64,000 bases of DNA from Bugula neritina (Eukaryota > Bryozoa > Gymnolaemata > Cheilostomatida > Bugulidae), in the NCBI GenBank assembly GCA_964035545.1, contig OZ037766.1, positions 10,177,722 to 10,241,721 of the forward strand, in the 5' to 3' direction. The position numbers and the translations under genes were made by a program. Shown here one piece after another: positions 49,706 to 62,800 of this stretch; within the stretch, counting starts at the first letter, position 1, and the number at the start of each line of letters is the position of its first letter. The notes below the pieces were generated by a model that did no database searches, was not told where the DNA came from, and was given only the letters and a program-made list of their open reading frames with translations.

Positions 49706-52700
49706 ATGGCTGACTCAACAGTATCTGAAATAAATGCTGAAAAAGATTTAACAGCTTTAACTCGAGATGCCTTTGTTAAAGTGGCCGAGTACTTAAATGG
49801 AGAGCTAGATGGTGAGTGTTTCACTAAACTACTAGGCATTCTCGACTTTTAAGAAAATGTTATACCCAACATATTTACTCTGATATTATTATTGAAGCAG
49901 AGTTGAAAATCTCGGAAAGCAAAAGACAAAAACATGTGTATCATTGTATTATATTATGCAGAAAGACATATGTCTAAAAGATAGGTATAATTTAGGTACC
50001 ATTTCACCTTCATAAGGTATTCAAAAAGAACAATTTTGCTTTCATAAAGCATATAATTGATTTTTCTGATTCGTATATATTTATGTCAAGCCTAAATTTA
50101 ACAAAGTACCCTCTAACTAATTACCTAGAATATTAGTTATTACAAAAAAATATTAGTGTAAGAGTTATGTAATAGTCGGCTAATTCATATTTTGAAGCTT
50201 ACTTGAAATCTTGTCTGACTCACTACACTTGAAAGTTATAATTGACTTGCTGCAGTTTTGAAATTTGCGCAGTCCAAAATTGTCGAATTTTCCCTTTCTA
50301 GCAAGCGACTAAATGATTTATTAAACCATATTAATTCAATAATGTTTAATGGAAGTTGTTCATTGCGTTTCAGCAAGTAATTTAGATTTTAATGCTGTTT
50401 TAATGGCTTTTGTAATAAGATGGTATTATATCAATAATCAATATTACAATAATTAATAAATTATTAATCTGAGTTTTATTTATTGAATGGTGCTGAATAT
50501 TCATTTCCAAGCTGCAAATTTATCTATTTTTATTCAAATTGCTAAACCACTTATATACCCACCAATTTTTATTAGCTGCTTGTATTTTCAATTAAGCACT
50601 TTATATTGACTTGGTAAATCTAAATTAAGTAGACTCAGTTTATTGATTGAATTGACTTGGGCTGAACCATGACTTGACACTACTTGGCTAACTTAACTTA
50701 ACTTTCTGTGACTTTCACCACTTCTGGCATGTGTGCATACTCTTGATTCAGATTGCAGGCCTGGATATTAAAAGCTTTTGTATCAATGTGATTTGCAAGA
50801 CAAATGGATACCTGATCTTTACATTCTGTAAAACCTGTTTTTACTAATTGTTCTCTTATTATGATTGTAGATTCAATTGAAGATTACACAATGTTAGAGA
50901 AGATGAACCGAGTGACCTCTTCCAAATACACCGATATTAAAGCATTAGTATCTAGTGTAAACGCATCCATGCAGGACCTAAATGCCAAATGTGTGTATTA
51001 ATTTGTATGTATTGGCTTATAAAACCCTAAATGTACACCTATTTTTTAAATTGTTACAAATAAGTTAAATAAGTTACAAACCACCTAAGTAATAACTTTG
51101 TTTTATACTTCATAATCTAAATATTTATACATAAAAAGTGTAAAACTACAGGTTATATTTTTACGTTTTCTTTCAAAAGTTTCAAAAAAGCTCATAGCTA
51201 AATATAATATGGTAGGATTAGAAATATGGTAATTAATTTAAAGCTAACAGAGACTTGCAATTTATTGAAATGCTAAGCGACTGAAGGTACTTTAAAGTAA
51301 CTGTATACTATTTTAATAGTAACGGACTAATATTCTTCAAATTGCTTTACTCAAACCACAAATTATTATCATAATACTCCATGTTAAAGTATTATATTAA
51401 TATACTTTGCAGCTACGTTCACTTCTTATCTTAGGAGATGACCACTAGCTGCTAAACATCTTATGAAAAATCTCTCACTAATTTATATGCACACGTTTAA
51501 AGCTCAAACCATTAACCTTTGATAATTCTTAAACATTGCTTCTTGGTGTACACACCTTCTTTTCTAGGCATATTGCTACTGCATTACCTCTGCATTATTA
51601 ATTATTGTTGCATTGAAATTACTACCATATTGTTATGTTGTATGTGATGACACAGTATGTTGTAACATGATGTTGCAGATGACTCCCTCCAACCCTATAT
51701 AAATCAAATAGATGATATTGAGTTGGCTGTAAACGCTTTGGAGCAATCTGCCTTCAAACTTGACGCATACTCCAAACAGCTAGGTGGGTGGGCATTCATA
51801 TGCAAATATTTTTCTGGCAAATGCTAATTTAAGTAAGATATTTCCTTCCCCCTACTCACTACAAATAAAAACACTAGAATGGAGTGACAGTGTTGTCAAG
51901 TGCTCAGCATAGTGACAGTGTTGTCAAGTGCTCAACATAGTGACAGTGATGTCAAGTGCTCAACATAGTGACAGTGTTGTCAAGTGCTCAGTATAGTAAC
52001 AGTGTAGCTAGTTACTTGAACTCTGCAATGTGTAGTTAGCCTTTTGCAAGCAATTGTTGCTTATTTTATTTTCAATCCATTTACTGTTTATAGATGGGTT
52101 GAATATTTGCTATTGAGATCATTGTAAATATATTTTTCTTATAATTTATGCATGTGGTTATATGTTATGCAATTGCAATCAATGAAAGCATCCTTTATTT
52201 GATTTACTAGAAAATATTTTATTTGTTTGTGTATTAAAAGACAATTTGATTTCTCACGCCCACCACTAAATAGGGGTGTGTGACTTGAAATGTTTTGTTG
52301 ACTGCTATTTTTGTTTTCCCTAGAGGCATTATTTTGTAGTTTTCAAAATAATGAACTTTGAAGTAGTACATAATAGGCTAAATAGCCCACACACATGCAC
52401 AAGTATATTTTAAAGTTACAGTAAAACTTAAAATAAACTGATATATTACTTTTAGTTTTGAATATTTTTATGGCAACTTTCTGCTTTATTCTATGTGTAT
52501 TTTAATAGTTTTAGTGCAACTTTTATTAAGGATTCAATACTTAATTTATTGATAGTTTTCATAAATATAATGACAGTTTTTTTCTATGCCAAGCCATATG
52601 AATAATTTCATGCTGAGAAAATCATGATTTTGACATTTTTACTTATAGCAAAGATATATTGAACTTTTGTTAGCATTTAAATCAGTGCTGGAATCACAGT

Positions 52701-52750
52701 GCTGTCTGTGTCTTGTAGAAGCCAGGTTTAAAGAGCTGGAGCGACATTGA
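49706..52750 (+). CDS. BLOC1S2: BLOC-1 complex subunit 2, four exons, 120 aa
   Basis: Exons are 49706-49811, 50871-50990, 51679-51783 and 52719-52750; all junctions are GT-AG and in phase, and the total is 363 nt. The protein runs [55 protein letters not shown], then [20 protein letters not shown], then [20 protein letters not shown] and KELERH. The EDY.MLE.MN...S.KY, DLN.KY..LQPY..QI and LE...KLDAYSK.LE blocks identify BLOC1S2, a helical, coiled-coil subunit of BLOC-1 (and BORC). These complexes act in lysosome-related organelle biogenesis and lysosome positioning in the cytoplasm. Human BLOC1S2 is 142 residues; this copy lacks part of the variable N-terminus. Intron 3 contains a 28-bp minisatellite. 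Confidence 0.95.
51884..52000. repeat. 28-bp minisatellite, about four copies
   Basis: GTGACAGTG recurs at 51884, 51912, 51940 and 51968, exactly 28 bp apart, within units GTGACAGTGTTGTCAAGTGC plus TCAACATA. A fifth copy is degraded. It is intronic in BLOC1S2. Confidence 0.95.
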
Positions 52751-55694
52751 TTGATGGCTGACTTTTCCTTGTAGCTGTGGCATCAGTTGGCGTTCTCAAT
52801 GATTGGTACATTCCCTGCGTCAGCTTTAGAATATATGTTTCTGCTAAACTATTTTAATTGGCAAAGGTTTAGCTATTGTATATATATATTATATCATTCA
52901 AACTTGCTAACTGACCTGAATTTGTTAGACATATGTAATGTCTGTTACTTTCTCTTAGATATGAATTATTGCTCCAAGCATTTCAATCAATAACTGATTA
53001 TTTATGCAACTTGCAAAAAGTTAAACCACTCTAATTTTTTAAGCTGCTATAGTGTTTTCTCACCTGTGGCGATACTATATGATTTATTTTAATTAGCTGC
53101 AAGTCTTGTGTGGTGCTATTATAATTTTGTGATATTTATTATGATATGAAATATTATAATTCAACTAACTATTTAATTAAATACAGGTTGGGAAATCCGT
53201 TTATTCTGTTTTGTTTCATTCTACAGAGATCTCTCTATAGTAATGATTGTGTTAGTTGCTATGCCCTCGCAGGAATGCAAGATAGCCAGCTGCTGAGCAA
53301 TAGAATTGCCCTTTGTGCTGTCAGGAAAGATCTGTTCAAATGTCATGTTTTGACAACCTCACTAAGGGTGGTTGTTGGTGCTGCAACTCAGTTATGGTTG
53401 CATGCAGCAGCAAACTTTGCTTGTGTTTTCAAGACTCTATTATTACAAACTGATTTACTCAGTGACATTATCGGTTTGATTTTTTACCTAAATCCTGGTT
53501 TGTAGAATTTATCCAACTGAGATAAGTTGGCAGAAGGCATATAGTTCTGTTGTTGGTACTATACCAACTCACTTTTCCGACGTCTCTAACAAAACTTGTA
53601 TCATGCAATAATAATGGCATCATTAGTATTGTTTGGTTAGCTAATAATGTATAATACATGTGCAGTGCTCTTTTTAATCCCCCTAAGAGTTGTTTCTTGT
53701 GAATAAATTATAAATACTACAATAGATTAAAAAAAGCTTTTGTAGGCAATTATACTTCAAGTCACTAAGCAGCATGGTTCTAAAAAGGTGGTACAGAAGT
53801 CATATTTGCATGGTGCTGTGAACTTTAATGGCCAGTTGTACATTGTGTCTAGAAACTTGAAATCATTACCATTAAACTACATTAATTTATAACTATGTTA
53901 ACCTATAGTACGCTGTACTTATACTTCTGCATTGCAATCATTATAGACAAAACTAGTGTATAATGGTTACAGTTGATAAGTATAAGATGCATTTATTGTT
54001 GTACAAGCTATTAGTGAATGTTGCCAAGAAATAACAATAAATTTGTGCTAATTAACTTTTGTAAGTAGCAGTACAATTTACTCCTGGAATCTATTTAGTT
54101 TACACCCAAAGAATCAGTATAGATCTAAACTATATTCCTAATTGAGTTATGAGCTGTACTAACATGAAAAATCCTGGTAATGCATGTGAGTTATTAAAAT
54201 ACAAGTGTAAAGTTTAAACTTTTGGCTAACTATCTTGCATTCAAAGTAATTGAATTATACACGAACATAGTTATAAAGTTGTCTGAACGATTTATTCTAT
54301 ACAACTGTATTATAGCTAGCACTGAAAGTTGCAGCTTCTGAAACAAATAGAATAAAACAATAAGAATTATTCTTGGTAGACAATTTAGGAACATAATCAG
54401 AAACAGCCTTGGAATAATATTTGAAAAAAAAAATCAAATTTGTTTACATCCATTGCACATAAAATTGTATAATCTCTACAATACAAGTAATGAGGTAAAT
54501 TATAAAATTGAAGCCCAAATAACATAAGTTCAACATTATTCTTCAACCTATAAGTTACAGCATTTTTGTTGATAGGCTGATTATAAAAATAGTTATTTAA
54601 AAACTCTTAATATACCTACTCCAGTATCATTAATACTTAACAAAAGTTACAATAGGGAGGTTACAAAATTTAAAAATAATTTATTCAGTAAGCAGCTATT
54701 TATCAATTACGATACAAAGCAAGTTTCGTATTGATTTATATAGTGAATGCATTTTTAACATAATTCCGGAGGGAATGCAATACCATTTTTCTAAGTTACA
54801 TGCTGAAGACAAATAATGCATGTGCTGTAAAATGTGCTCTGAGTGAACGGCAGGATGACTTTACACTTTCACCTCCCAAATTACATGCGTTTCAAGCCAT
54901 TTTCTGTAAACAAAATCTAATTTCTGAAAAAGCTTGTAGCTAATATAATAGGACCTTCATGTTTTACTTAATTCAGCATTTGTGTATCTACAGCAGATAA
55001 TTATATTTTAATGCCTTCTTCCTGCCTTTTCTAACAAATGTTGGTGTGAGTCAGTGCAGTATCGCTTGTATACAGCATATCATAAATAAGTAAGTAGCAG
55101 TTAGTTATTATCACTATTACCGTCAACTAGCTCTGTGCTTTTTAAAAGAAACCAATTAGCCTCTTGTTTTCATACAACTATCACATCGATGGATGGAAGG
55201 AAGGGACCACTTAAAAAACTACTTAAAACATAACCATTAATATTTTTAAAATACAGAAGCTCAAAATTAACAGCCCTACCTTTTCAAATTGTCCAATTAC
55301 TATGTAAACATGGATAGACAGAGGTGATAGCCATGTGATGATGGTGGTATGGTTGGTGGGGGCTAACCAAGCAATAAAGAAAGCTATACATAAAATATTA
55401 TAGAAGTAAAATATTAATCAAGACAATGCAGCAGTTGGTTTGGTAAGGTTTAACAAATTAAAAATCTGGTAAAGAAGTCATATCATCACAGTGTCTCAAT
55501 GTGTATGTACAACATGTGTATTCCACCTTCACTTTCCTCCAATCATTGTTAAACGTCTATACTTTTATACAAAGACGGAAGTTGATATATAGATGACACT
55601 TTAACGGTATTTGAAGTTTGCAGTTTTATAGTATAAAAAACAAGATTTGTCTGCAACAAATGTGTTGAATGACTATATAATTTACTAGTTGCCT
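52751..55694. other. intergenic between BLOC1S2 and the GPCR gene
   Basis: It holds the 3' UTR of BLOC1S2. The open frame at 53146-53505 (plus, 119 codons) has no recognisable domain, no support from context, and a cysteine/leucine-rich composition; I do not call it a gene. Nothing else is seen. Confidence 0.5.
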
Positions 55695-56858
55695 TCAGTT
55701 TGCAGGAGGGTTTAATGAACGCATCAAGTTTTCTTGCATTGCTTCAGCCACTGCACCATTATTGTTAGGCTTGTCTCCATTTTCTTTGAGTAGTTTGGCA
55801 GATGTACACGGAAAGGCATTACATTCAAGTTCAGTTGCACTGGTCCTTGTTGGTCTCGATGAACTTTTCCGCATACGCAGTGAGAGCAGAAAGGAAGTGA
55901 TTCTAGTAGAATACCGGGTGGAGCCTAAATTCGAAGTTTTCTCTTCACATTTCAGCAACTTACAAACAGCTTTTCTAAAACTGCTGCTTAGAAAGCCATA
56001 AAGTACTGGGTTGAGGGCACTGTTTAATTTATATAGTGCTGTTGCTACGTGATAGCCCATTATTTCTGGATGACTAGGTTGTTTGTTGAGACGAATATTA
56101 ATTAGAAATACTATCTGGTAACACCAATATGGTAACCAGCAAGAGAAAAACACCAGTATGATGCATAACACTAGTATTGTCACTTTTCTTGTTCGTTTCT
56201 TTTTGTGACCACGAGACAGAGATGGCGACTGCTTGCACAGCTTCACTATAATCAAGGTGTAGAAGACTGTTATCAATGTCATGGGCAGGAAGAATCCTAG
56301 AATCATTCTGTAGACAGTGAATGAAGTGGCCGAATCAGCTGACCAATCTAAGTTGCACATGTCATGTTCGGCTTTGCTGTACAGCAGCAGCGGCAACGAC
56401 AGCAGAGTTGCCCCAATCCAGATTAGAACACAGCTGATGAGGCAAATCACTGGTTTTTGGAAGTTATTATACTTGAGACTGCAACACACCGCCACATACC
56501 GGTCTAAACTCATTATAGTCAGCGTGTAAATACTGGAGAATATGTTGATTCCAAAGCACCCAAAGTATATTTTACACATTATGTTTCCAAACACCCATCT
56601 CCCCATAAGAAGGCTTGCTGTGGCTATTGGTATTGATAGTAAGAACAAGAAGTCCGCTAATGCTAAGTTGAAAATAAAGATAGTAGACGCAGTTTTTAAA
56701 GTTGGGCTATTGCAGACGACAACCATTGCCAACAAGTTTCCTATTAATCCAAGGACACATATAACTGCATAAAAGGTGCACATGACGTATAAGCCCACAT
56801 TATTCTGCACTTGAATATCATCTGTCATATTTGATGATAATTCTTCTATTTCCTCCAT
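55695..56858 (-). CDS. rhodopsin-family peptide GPCR, somatostatin/allatostatin-C-like, 387 aa
   Basis: A single uninterrupted frame from ATG 56858. It has a short N-terminus with one N-glycosylation site (NMT, residues 10-12), then seven membrane segments. TM1 has GLIGNLLA (N41) and TM2 has LALADFLFLL (D69). The extracellular Cys is at about 95 and DRY at 119-121. TM6 has CWLPYW and TM7 has NSALNPVLYGFLS. A basic third loop (RGHKKKRTRK) precedes TM6. The C-tail of about 85 residues is Ser/Thr/Arg-rich with a CKLLKCEE palmitoylation-type stretch after helix 8. TM2-TM3 (SIPIATASLLMGRWVFG, INIFSSIYTLTIMSLDRYVAV) is closest to somatostatin, allatostatin-C and opioid-type receptors. The Asp normally at 3.32 in that group aligns with Phe102, so the ligand may differ. 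It likely couples to G proteins at the plasma membrane. The gene is intronless in its coding part. Confidence 0.92.
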   Translation of the reverse strand: MEEIEELSSNMTDDIQVQNNVGLYVMCTFYAVICVLGLIGNLLAMVVVCNSPTLKTASTIFIFNLALADFLFLLSIPIATASLLMGRWVFGNIMCKIYFGCFGINIFSSIYTLTIMSLDRYVAVCCSLKYNNFQKPVICLISCVLIWIGATLLSLPLLLYSKAEHDMCNLDWSADSATSFTVYRMILGFFLPMTLITVFYTLIIVKLCKQSPSLSRGHKKKRTRKVTILVLCIILVFFSCWLPYWCYQIVFLINIRLNKQPSHPEIMGYHVATALYKLNSALNPVLYGFLSSSFRKAVCKLLKCEEKTSNLGSTRYSTRITSFLLSLRMRKSSSRPTRTSATELECNAFPCTSAKLLKENGDKPNNNGAVAEAMQENLMRSLNPPAN

Positions 56859-58852
56859 GCTATTGACAGCTCAGCAATCGAACTTGAAACGACCTTGAAT
56901 ACTGTCAATAAAATAACAATTGATAAAATAAAATCGATTTTGCCCTATTAAATTAAGTACTGATATTTAGCTAGATAAAAGCCTAATCTAGTGACAGTTT
57001 AGCATTTTCAATCCTAGCAACATATTTTATTAGTCAGCCATTTTACTGCAATTTATAATGTAAATTTAGAAAACAACCATATACAATGAGCACCAACTGT
57101 GTTTAGAAAATGGAACAAAAGTGTCCGAGAATCACAATATACTCAACATTAATAAGTTTTTTGAAATTATTAAATTATTACATAAACAACAATTTTATGC
57201 AACCATTTTGTTACTCCATGCCAGTAATTTTTAACCCGGAGAAAATTTTAAACCTTCCAAGAAGAAATTGAAAGTTAGAGCACAGCATACAAGCTGAATT
57301 TGCTGAATTCAAACAGCGATAATCACTTCATATACTATTTATGTCACTTTATTATATACTATTTATGTCACTGCCATGTTATTAAGTCTGCAGGTGCTGT
57401 CCACTAATTATTTACGTCTGCTAAATGGTATCGTGTATTATTTACTTTAGAAGGAAAATTTCAAGTATGCTGCTACATGATGCATTTAGACGGCCATAAT
57501 ACCTACCTTCTAGCAGACTGCAGCAGTGTTTTGAAAACTAGTTGATGATATGAATGAGGGAACCCCTTATGCTGTTTTATAGCATACACCTGACCATCTC
57601 TATTATAACACAAATCATATGCAGCACATGTTGCAAAACCAAATCTAGCAGCTTTATTTTAGCAAAAAAGATGAAGCAGTAACTATCTGGAGATCTATTG
57701 AATGATGTTATCAGATAAAAGTGGCATAAGTTAGTTATCTCACTTGCATACTATAAACTTTGTCAGTGAATCTAAATAATTTCCACAACATAATAAGTTC
57801 GTATGCTATACTATTATTTAATGTTTTTTACAGTCGCTCGCTGTAAAATTATTTTTACCATAATATGTATGAGTATCAGCTTTTCTATTTGTCATCCCAT
57901 TGTATTTTTTGTGTAATTAGTTTTTCAAAATGCAGTCGTACCAAATTTGATGGAAAAGGCTCAAACTTAAAGTCCTATGAATTAAAGTTGTAATGTTGAA
58001 CAGATAATATATATTTAATATCATCACCCTTAAAAACTATTCTACTGTTTGCAATATTTATGCAGCATTAACCTAAATGTTGTATATAAGTGTCCGTTTG
58101 CTCATATCTAGTTATAAAAAAGCAAGTTAGTTAGTTCAATAGCAACTATATTAATTAATAAATGCTAGCAAGAGCACTAAAATCTTTAAAATGTTTCAAG
58201 TTTTGAGTGGATAGTTAATAGCATAGAATATAATAAATTTAAAAAATTAAAAGTACTTCATGAATAAGAATGCAATAATTTGATGAACTATAAATTTACA
58301 AATCAAGTAAAATGATTATTCCTACCTTTTCTTACAAATGATGTTGCTTAGAAAATGTAAGTCTACCAAGCGTAACGTCTGAACGTAATGCAACTCCTGC
58401 ACTGTTTGTAATCACAGTAAGAGAGTTGTTGTAATTATAACATCACAAAAGGTTAGCATGTAACTAGGTTGTAACAAAATCAATGCTGCCTGCAATGCTT
58501 CTATTTAATTACTGGCATCAAATACAAACAGAGTATTACTATATATTACTATTCTTTTTGTAGAGAGACAGTCAAATGGTTTCATATTTAAGTTCATCAA
58601 AATAATCAATAGATGATAACTGTATTACAGTGTTTTATCTAAATGACTGTTATTTTTAGCATGACTATTTTGTTTATATATTAAATGTAAAGTGATTTTA
58701 GATCAACTGTAATAATTAAAGCACAAAGAGAACATATATCTTCTTATTTAAAATACACAGTGTACATATGACATTATACATATATTGTATATAGCCTATA
58801 CATGAGATTATATGTATATATGTGTAAATATATGTATATATATGTATATATA

Positions 58853-58856
<4 letters not shown>
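56859..58856. other. intergenic upstream of the GPCR
   Basis: AT-rich sequence without supported genes or repeats. It should hold the GPCR promoter and 5' UTR. Confidence 0.5.

Positions 58857-58934
<78 letters not shown>
58857..58934. repeat. (TA)n microsatellite, about 39 units
   Basis: Pure TA tract, preceded by TATATG/TATGTA variants from about 58765. It is unrelated to the transposon core at 8322-9519. Confidence 0.95.
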
Positions 58935-58943
<9 letters not shown>

Positions 58944-59833
58944 CATAACATATATATGTTATGTTATATAACATATAAATGAACTAGTAAATACAATAAC
59001 TACACATGTTTGCTGGTGTTAAAAGTTGAATAATTTGGGTTTGAATGTTACCTAAAATGGCAGTTGTCTGCTCCTGAAATATGAACACATGTACATAAGA
59101 GTGGATAACTCTAATAGTTTATAATACAAAACGCTATTAGTTGATGGAAAAAAACATGTTGTCTTTATATTAGAAAGTCTTTTGCTACTTTGTGCTTCTT
59201 TAACATTTTTAGAAAATTGAATTTTGTAATTGTCAATCAGCACAATCTCTTGTAAATTATAAATTGTGCAAGAAACAGTGACAAAGTAGTATTTACACAG
59301 CTTTGTATAAAGAGTTCGTGGTGCATTTTAACATTATGGAACTCATTTTTGGAAGAGCACATGTTTATAATAGTAGTTACTAGTTAAACATAATAGATTT
59401 CTCAATCTTTTGATGAGATAAAGATTTTGATACTTTTGAGAAAGTCTGGATGTTTTGAAACCTAGTTTTACTATTTTATTCATATTATTCTTAAATACTA
59501 ATTTATTTGTAGAAAATCATAAGCAGAAGCTTAAATAATATTGAAACAGTTTGTGTAATTAACCTCTAACGCACATCTACTAGCTAAATTACAATCACAA
59601 CATAAGCGCCTAAATATACACACATACATATATGTTTTTTTGGAAATATTACTATAGCAGCTAATTTCATGATGATACAAAAGGTAAACTATTGTAGAAA
59701 ACTAATACACAAAATAATAAAACATAATTTATAGGATGTTAATTTAATCTAATGGCTAAAAGCAGACATTTTAAGCTAATCAATGGTGAGTTATTCTAAT
59801 CCAATGCTTCAGGTTGACATGAAGTTATTTATA
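58935..59833. other. intergenic, 3' side of the TINAG-like gene
   Basis: AT-rich, nothing recognised apart from the expected 3' UTR of the minus-strand gene ending at 59834. Confidence 0.5.
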
Positions 59834-62800
59834 TTATTTGTGGCGGTGGCGCCTCAATCTCCTGCTTGCATTATTGTGAGTCTCTACCCTGGCCCAGACT
59901 CCAACCACAAATTCTTCAATTCCGCTTTCATTGGCTCCTCTTTTAATTTTAAATGTCCCGTCCTCTCCCCATCGCTGGCCCCAGGAATTTACACACAGCT
60001 GAAGAAATCCAATAATAGCACCGATTATATCACCACTCATGTAATCTGGGTACGCTTGCAAGAAATATTTATTGAAGTTTGATCTATTAAGACAATTATT
60101 TATGATTTACAATGATATTCAGTTTGTAATGGTTTTCAGTTACAAGAGCTTCATTGAAACATTGAGTTATTTGGTCTCAGTTTCAATTCACCGGTTTTAT
60201 AAAGAGATAAGATTGCTGAAGTGGACTCGTTTAACAAAGCATATCTGAGAAGAACACTTACCCAGTACTTGACACCATTGCTCTCTTCTCCCCAGCTGTA
60301 AATAACATAGTAAATACTGTATTTATCTGGCACAAAGTGCAAATTTATATATCACAGATATATGATATGCTCTCTCAGCTTCACAACAATATATGCAGCT
60401 TTGATATTTTGATATTGTTAGCTTTCGAAATAATTTAGTGTATGAAAATACAACTATGATGCTATTTACCCTATAATTTTGACTGAGTGAGTGCCAGTGA
60501 TGGAGTGGTCACTCTCAGTTAGTCTGAGCTCTTCATTCGTGTGGCTATAAACTCCGCCCTCGTACAGATAAAAGTCTGCTCGAACCTGTATACAAGAAAT
60601 AATTCGCATTCACAATTGCTCAATGTACTTAGCAAAGTGATATGTTTTTATAACTGATTATCATTTACAAAGTCACATCAAATTCTTATAACTTGCAGAT
60701 AACAACTAAATTTGATTTGGTTATTGAAAAATTTTGCATGTTTTTAATATTATATGTTCGTGAAATAGTCTTTATATTAATAAAATGTCAATCATTTTAT
60801 TACAGTCATAAATTTTTCTGCTAATAAATTTTCTAATGATAACTTTAAGTAATAAATAGTTTTAGGTTCATCATTAAAAAATTTTTTACTAGCAGAATTT
60901 ATGAGTGTGTGACGACGATTAATGATAATAGCCAACCAAATATCGTTTTTTTGACATCACCAATACAATTTTTCTGCTATGCAAAAAAAATTCGATATAT
61001 ATTTATCAATTTTGTGTGTTTTATTTTAAATTATTTTATATTGTAGTGACAGATACCGAAATGATTGCTTGGACTGGCCCTTCTTGCTTGATTTCTTTCA
61101 TGATCTGTTTCTCATCATTAGCCACCCTGTAAGGAGGGGTTGTTTTGTGGACGTGAGCATCTTGACAGGTCAGCTCATCCAGATACTTGCATTGCCCTTT
61201 ACTCTTGGTTGTGCCACTTGTATATGGGTAGCACACCTCTGACACTGCTCTGGTAAGTCATTTTTAAAGATTTGGTCATTTAATTATCTCATATTTCACA
61301 CAATAAGCATGCAAGGTAAGCCCAATTTTCACTATTAATCAACTAACACAAAAGCTGTACCTTTAATATAGTGTATAGGATACAATATACAATGTAATGT
61401 GGTTGTTGTTTGGTTCACAAATACTAACCAGTAAGAGATAATAACTAACTGTGTAGCTTAAGTCTTCACAGTATCTACATGCTTAGCAACAGCATTAAAA
61501 CTTAAACTTTTGGTACCTTGTGATATGAAAGAAGCATCCCAAACAAGTATTATATTAATTCATGTTATCATTGTTAAGGTTTATATATGTTTGCTTTGAT
61601 TAAAAGGCATCAAATTTAAATCAATAGCCTTATAATTTACCCTTCTCTCTGTAAGAAATACCACGCATCTTCAATTCGGCCCCCACTACATCCCTCAACA
61701 AAGCTGCATGATATCATGTTTTGGACTGAAAGCTGCTCCAAGGAGTCCCCATCAGACTGGATGCTCCATCTATCTGCTGCCACGCCTTAAACAAAAGTAG
61801 CCAATTAGCATCAGCAATACAAATCTCTGGCTGTACGTTTAACATATTGAAAACCATTTTTCTGCACAGTAAAATTATTTGTGTAAGCTACTAGAATTAT
61901 ATTTTGACCCTGGATTAATAAAACCTATAAAGTAATTTGCAACTCTTTCTGAAACAAGTTTTTGATCAAATTAATTTAGTGCTTTCTGCAAACAAAGGTT
62001 GAAAAACCTGTTTAAACCAATGGATAGAAAACTAGACTTTGCTTATTATAATAATTCAGTTACTAAACTATATTTGCTGTACACCTTCTGATAGCTATTA
62101 GAGTGTAAAAGTTGCAGATAAAAACATCAGCATGGTTACTCGTTATTACAACTCTGTATACAATAATGGGTTACTTTTATCCATTTCGGGTATAGGATTA
62201 CAAATGCAACTATTTAGTTTTTTTTGGAATATTAAACAATTTTAAGACCTGGTATTCTGCTTCTGGGTATTCTATAAAGTACTAGTGTCGCTATTTTCAC
62301 ATCCAATGAAAGTCTCACGGCACTTCAAGTGGTAAAAGGATCAAGTACATACTGTCTTTTTATTCTAAGCTATGAGCTATGAGCTATTCATGTCAAGCAT
62401 GACTTGACATGAATAAATACTTGAAATAAATTTATTTGAAGATGGTCAATTTGGACCCATGATAATTACAAGCTGAACAGATTATTGTGGCATGGCAAGA
62501 CCAGGCTAGACAAAGCTCAATGATTCACTGTTGCTAGTGTAACAACTCGTCTCATTGAACTGCATTGAATCAAGAAGCCCAGTGTTATAAGTATAGCTAC
62601 TTTCAATGCTAATCAGGAGGTAATTATCTCATGTAGTTGCTGTCAATTGAGATGTACACCAGTAAACTCTATACTCTATTTATTTACCAAAAACATGCTG
62701 TGACAACTACTCATACAATTTTTAGAGCTTCATAGTTAAGGCTTGTCCACTTGTGGCCATTTTACAGAAACACCTTTATTTTGGAGAAAGCCACTGTCAT

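Noticed and set aside
51884-52000. CRISPR-like regular spacing
   Set aside because: Units are contiguous 28-bp repeats without unique spacers, in a eukaryotic intron.
53146-53505. 119-codon plus-strand frame after BLOC1S2
   Set aside because: No domain, no splice or promoter context; composition fits chance in AT-rich DNA.
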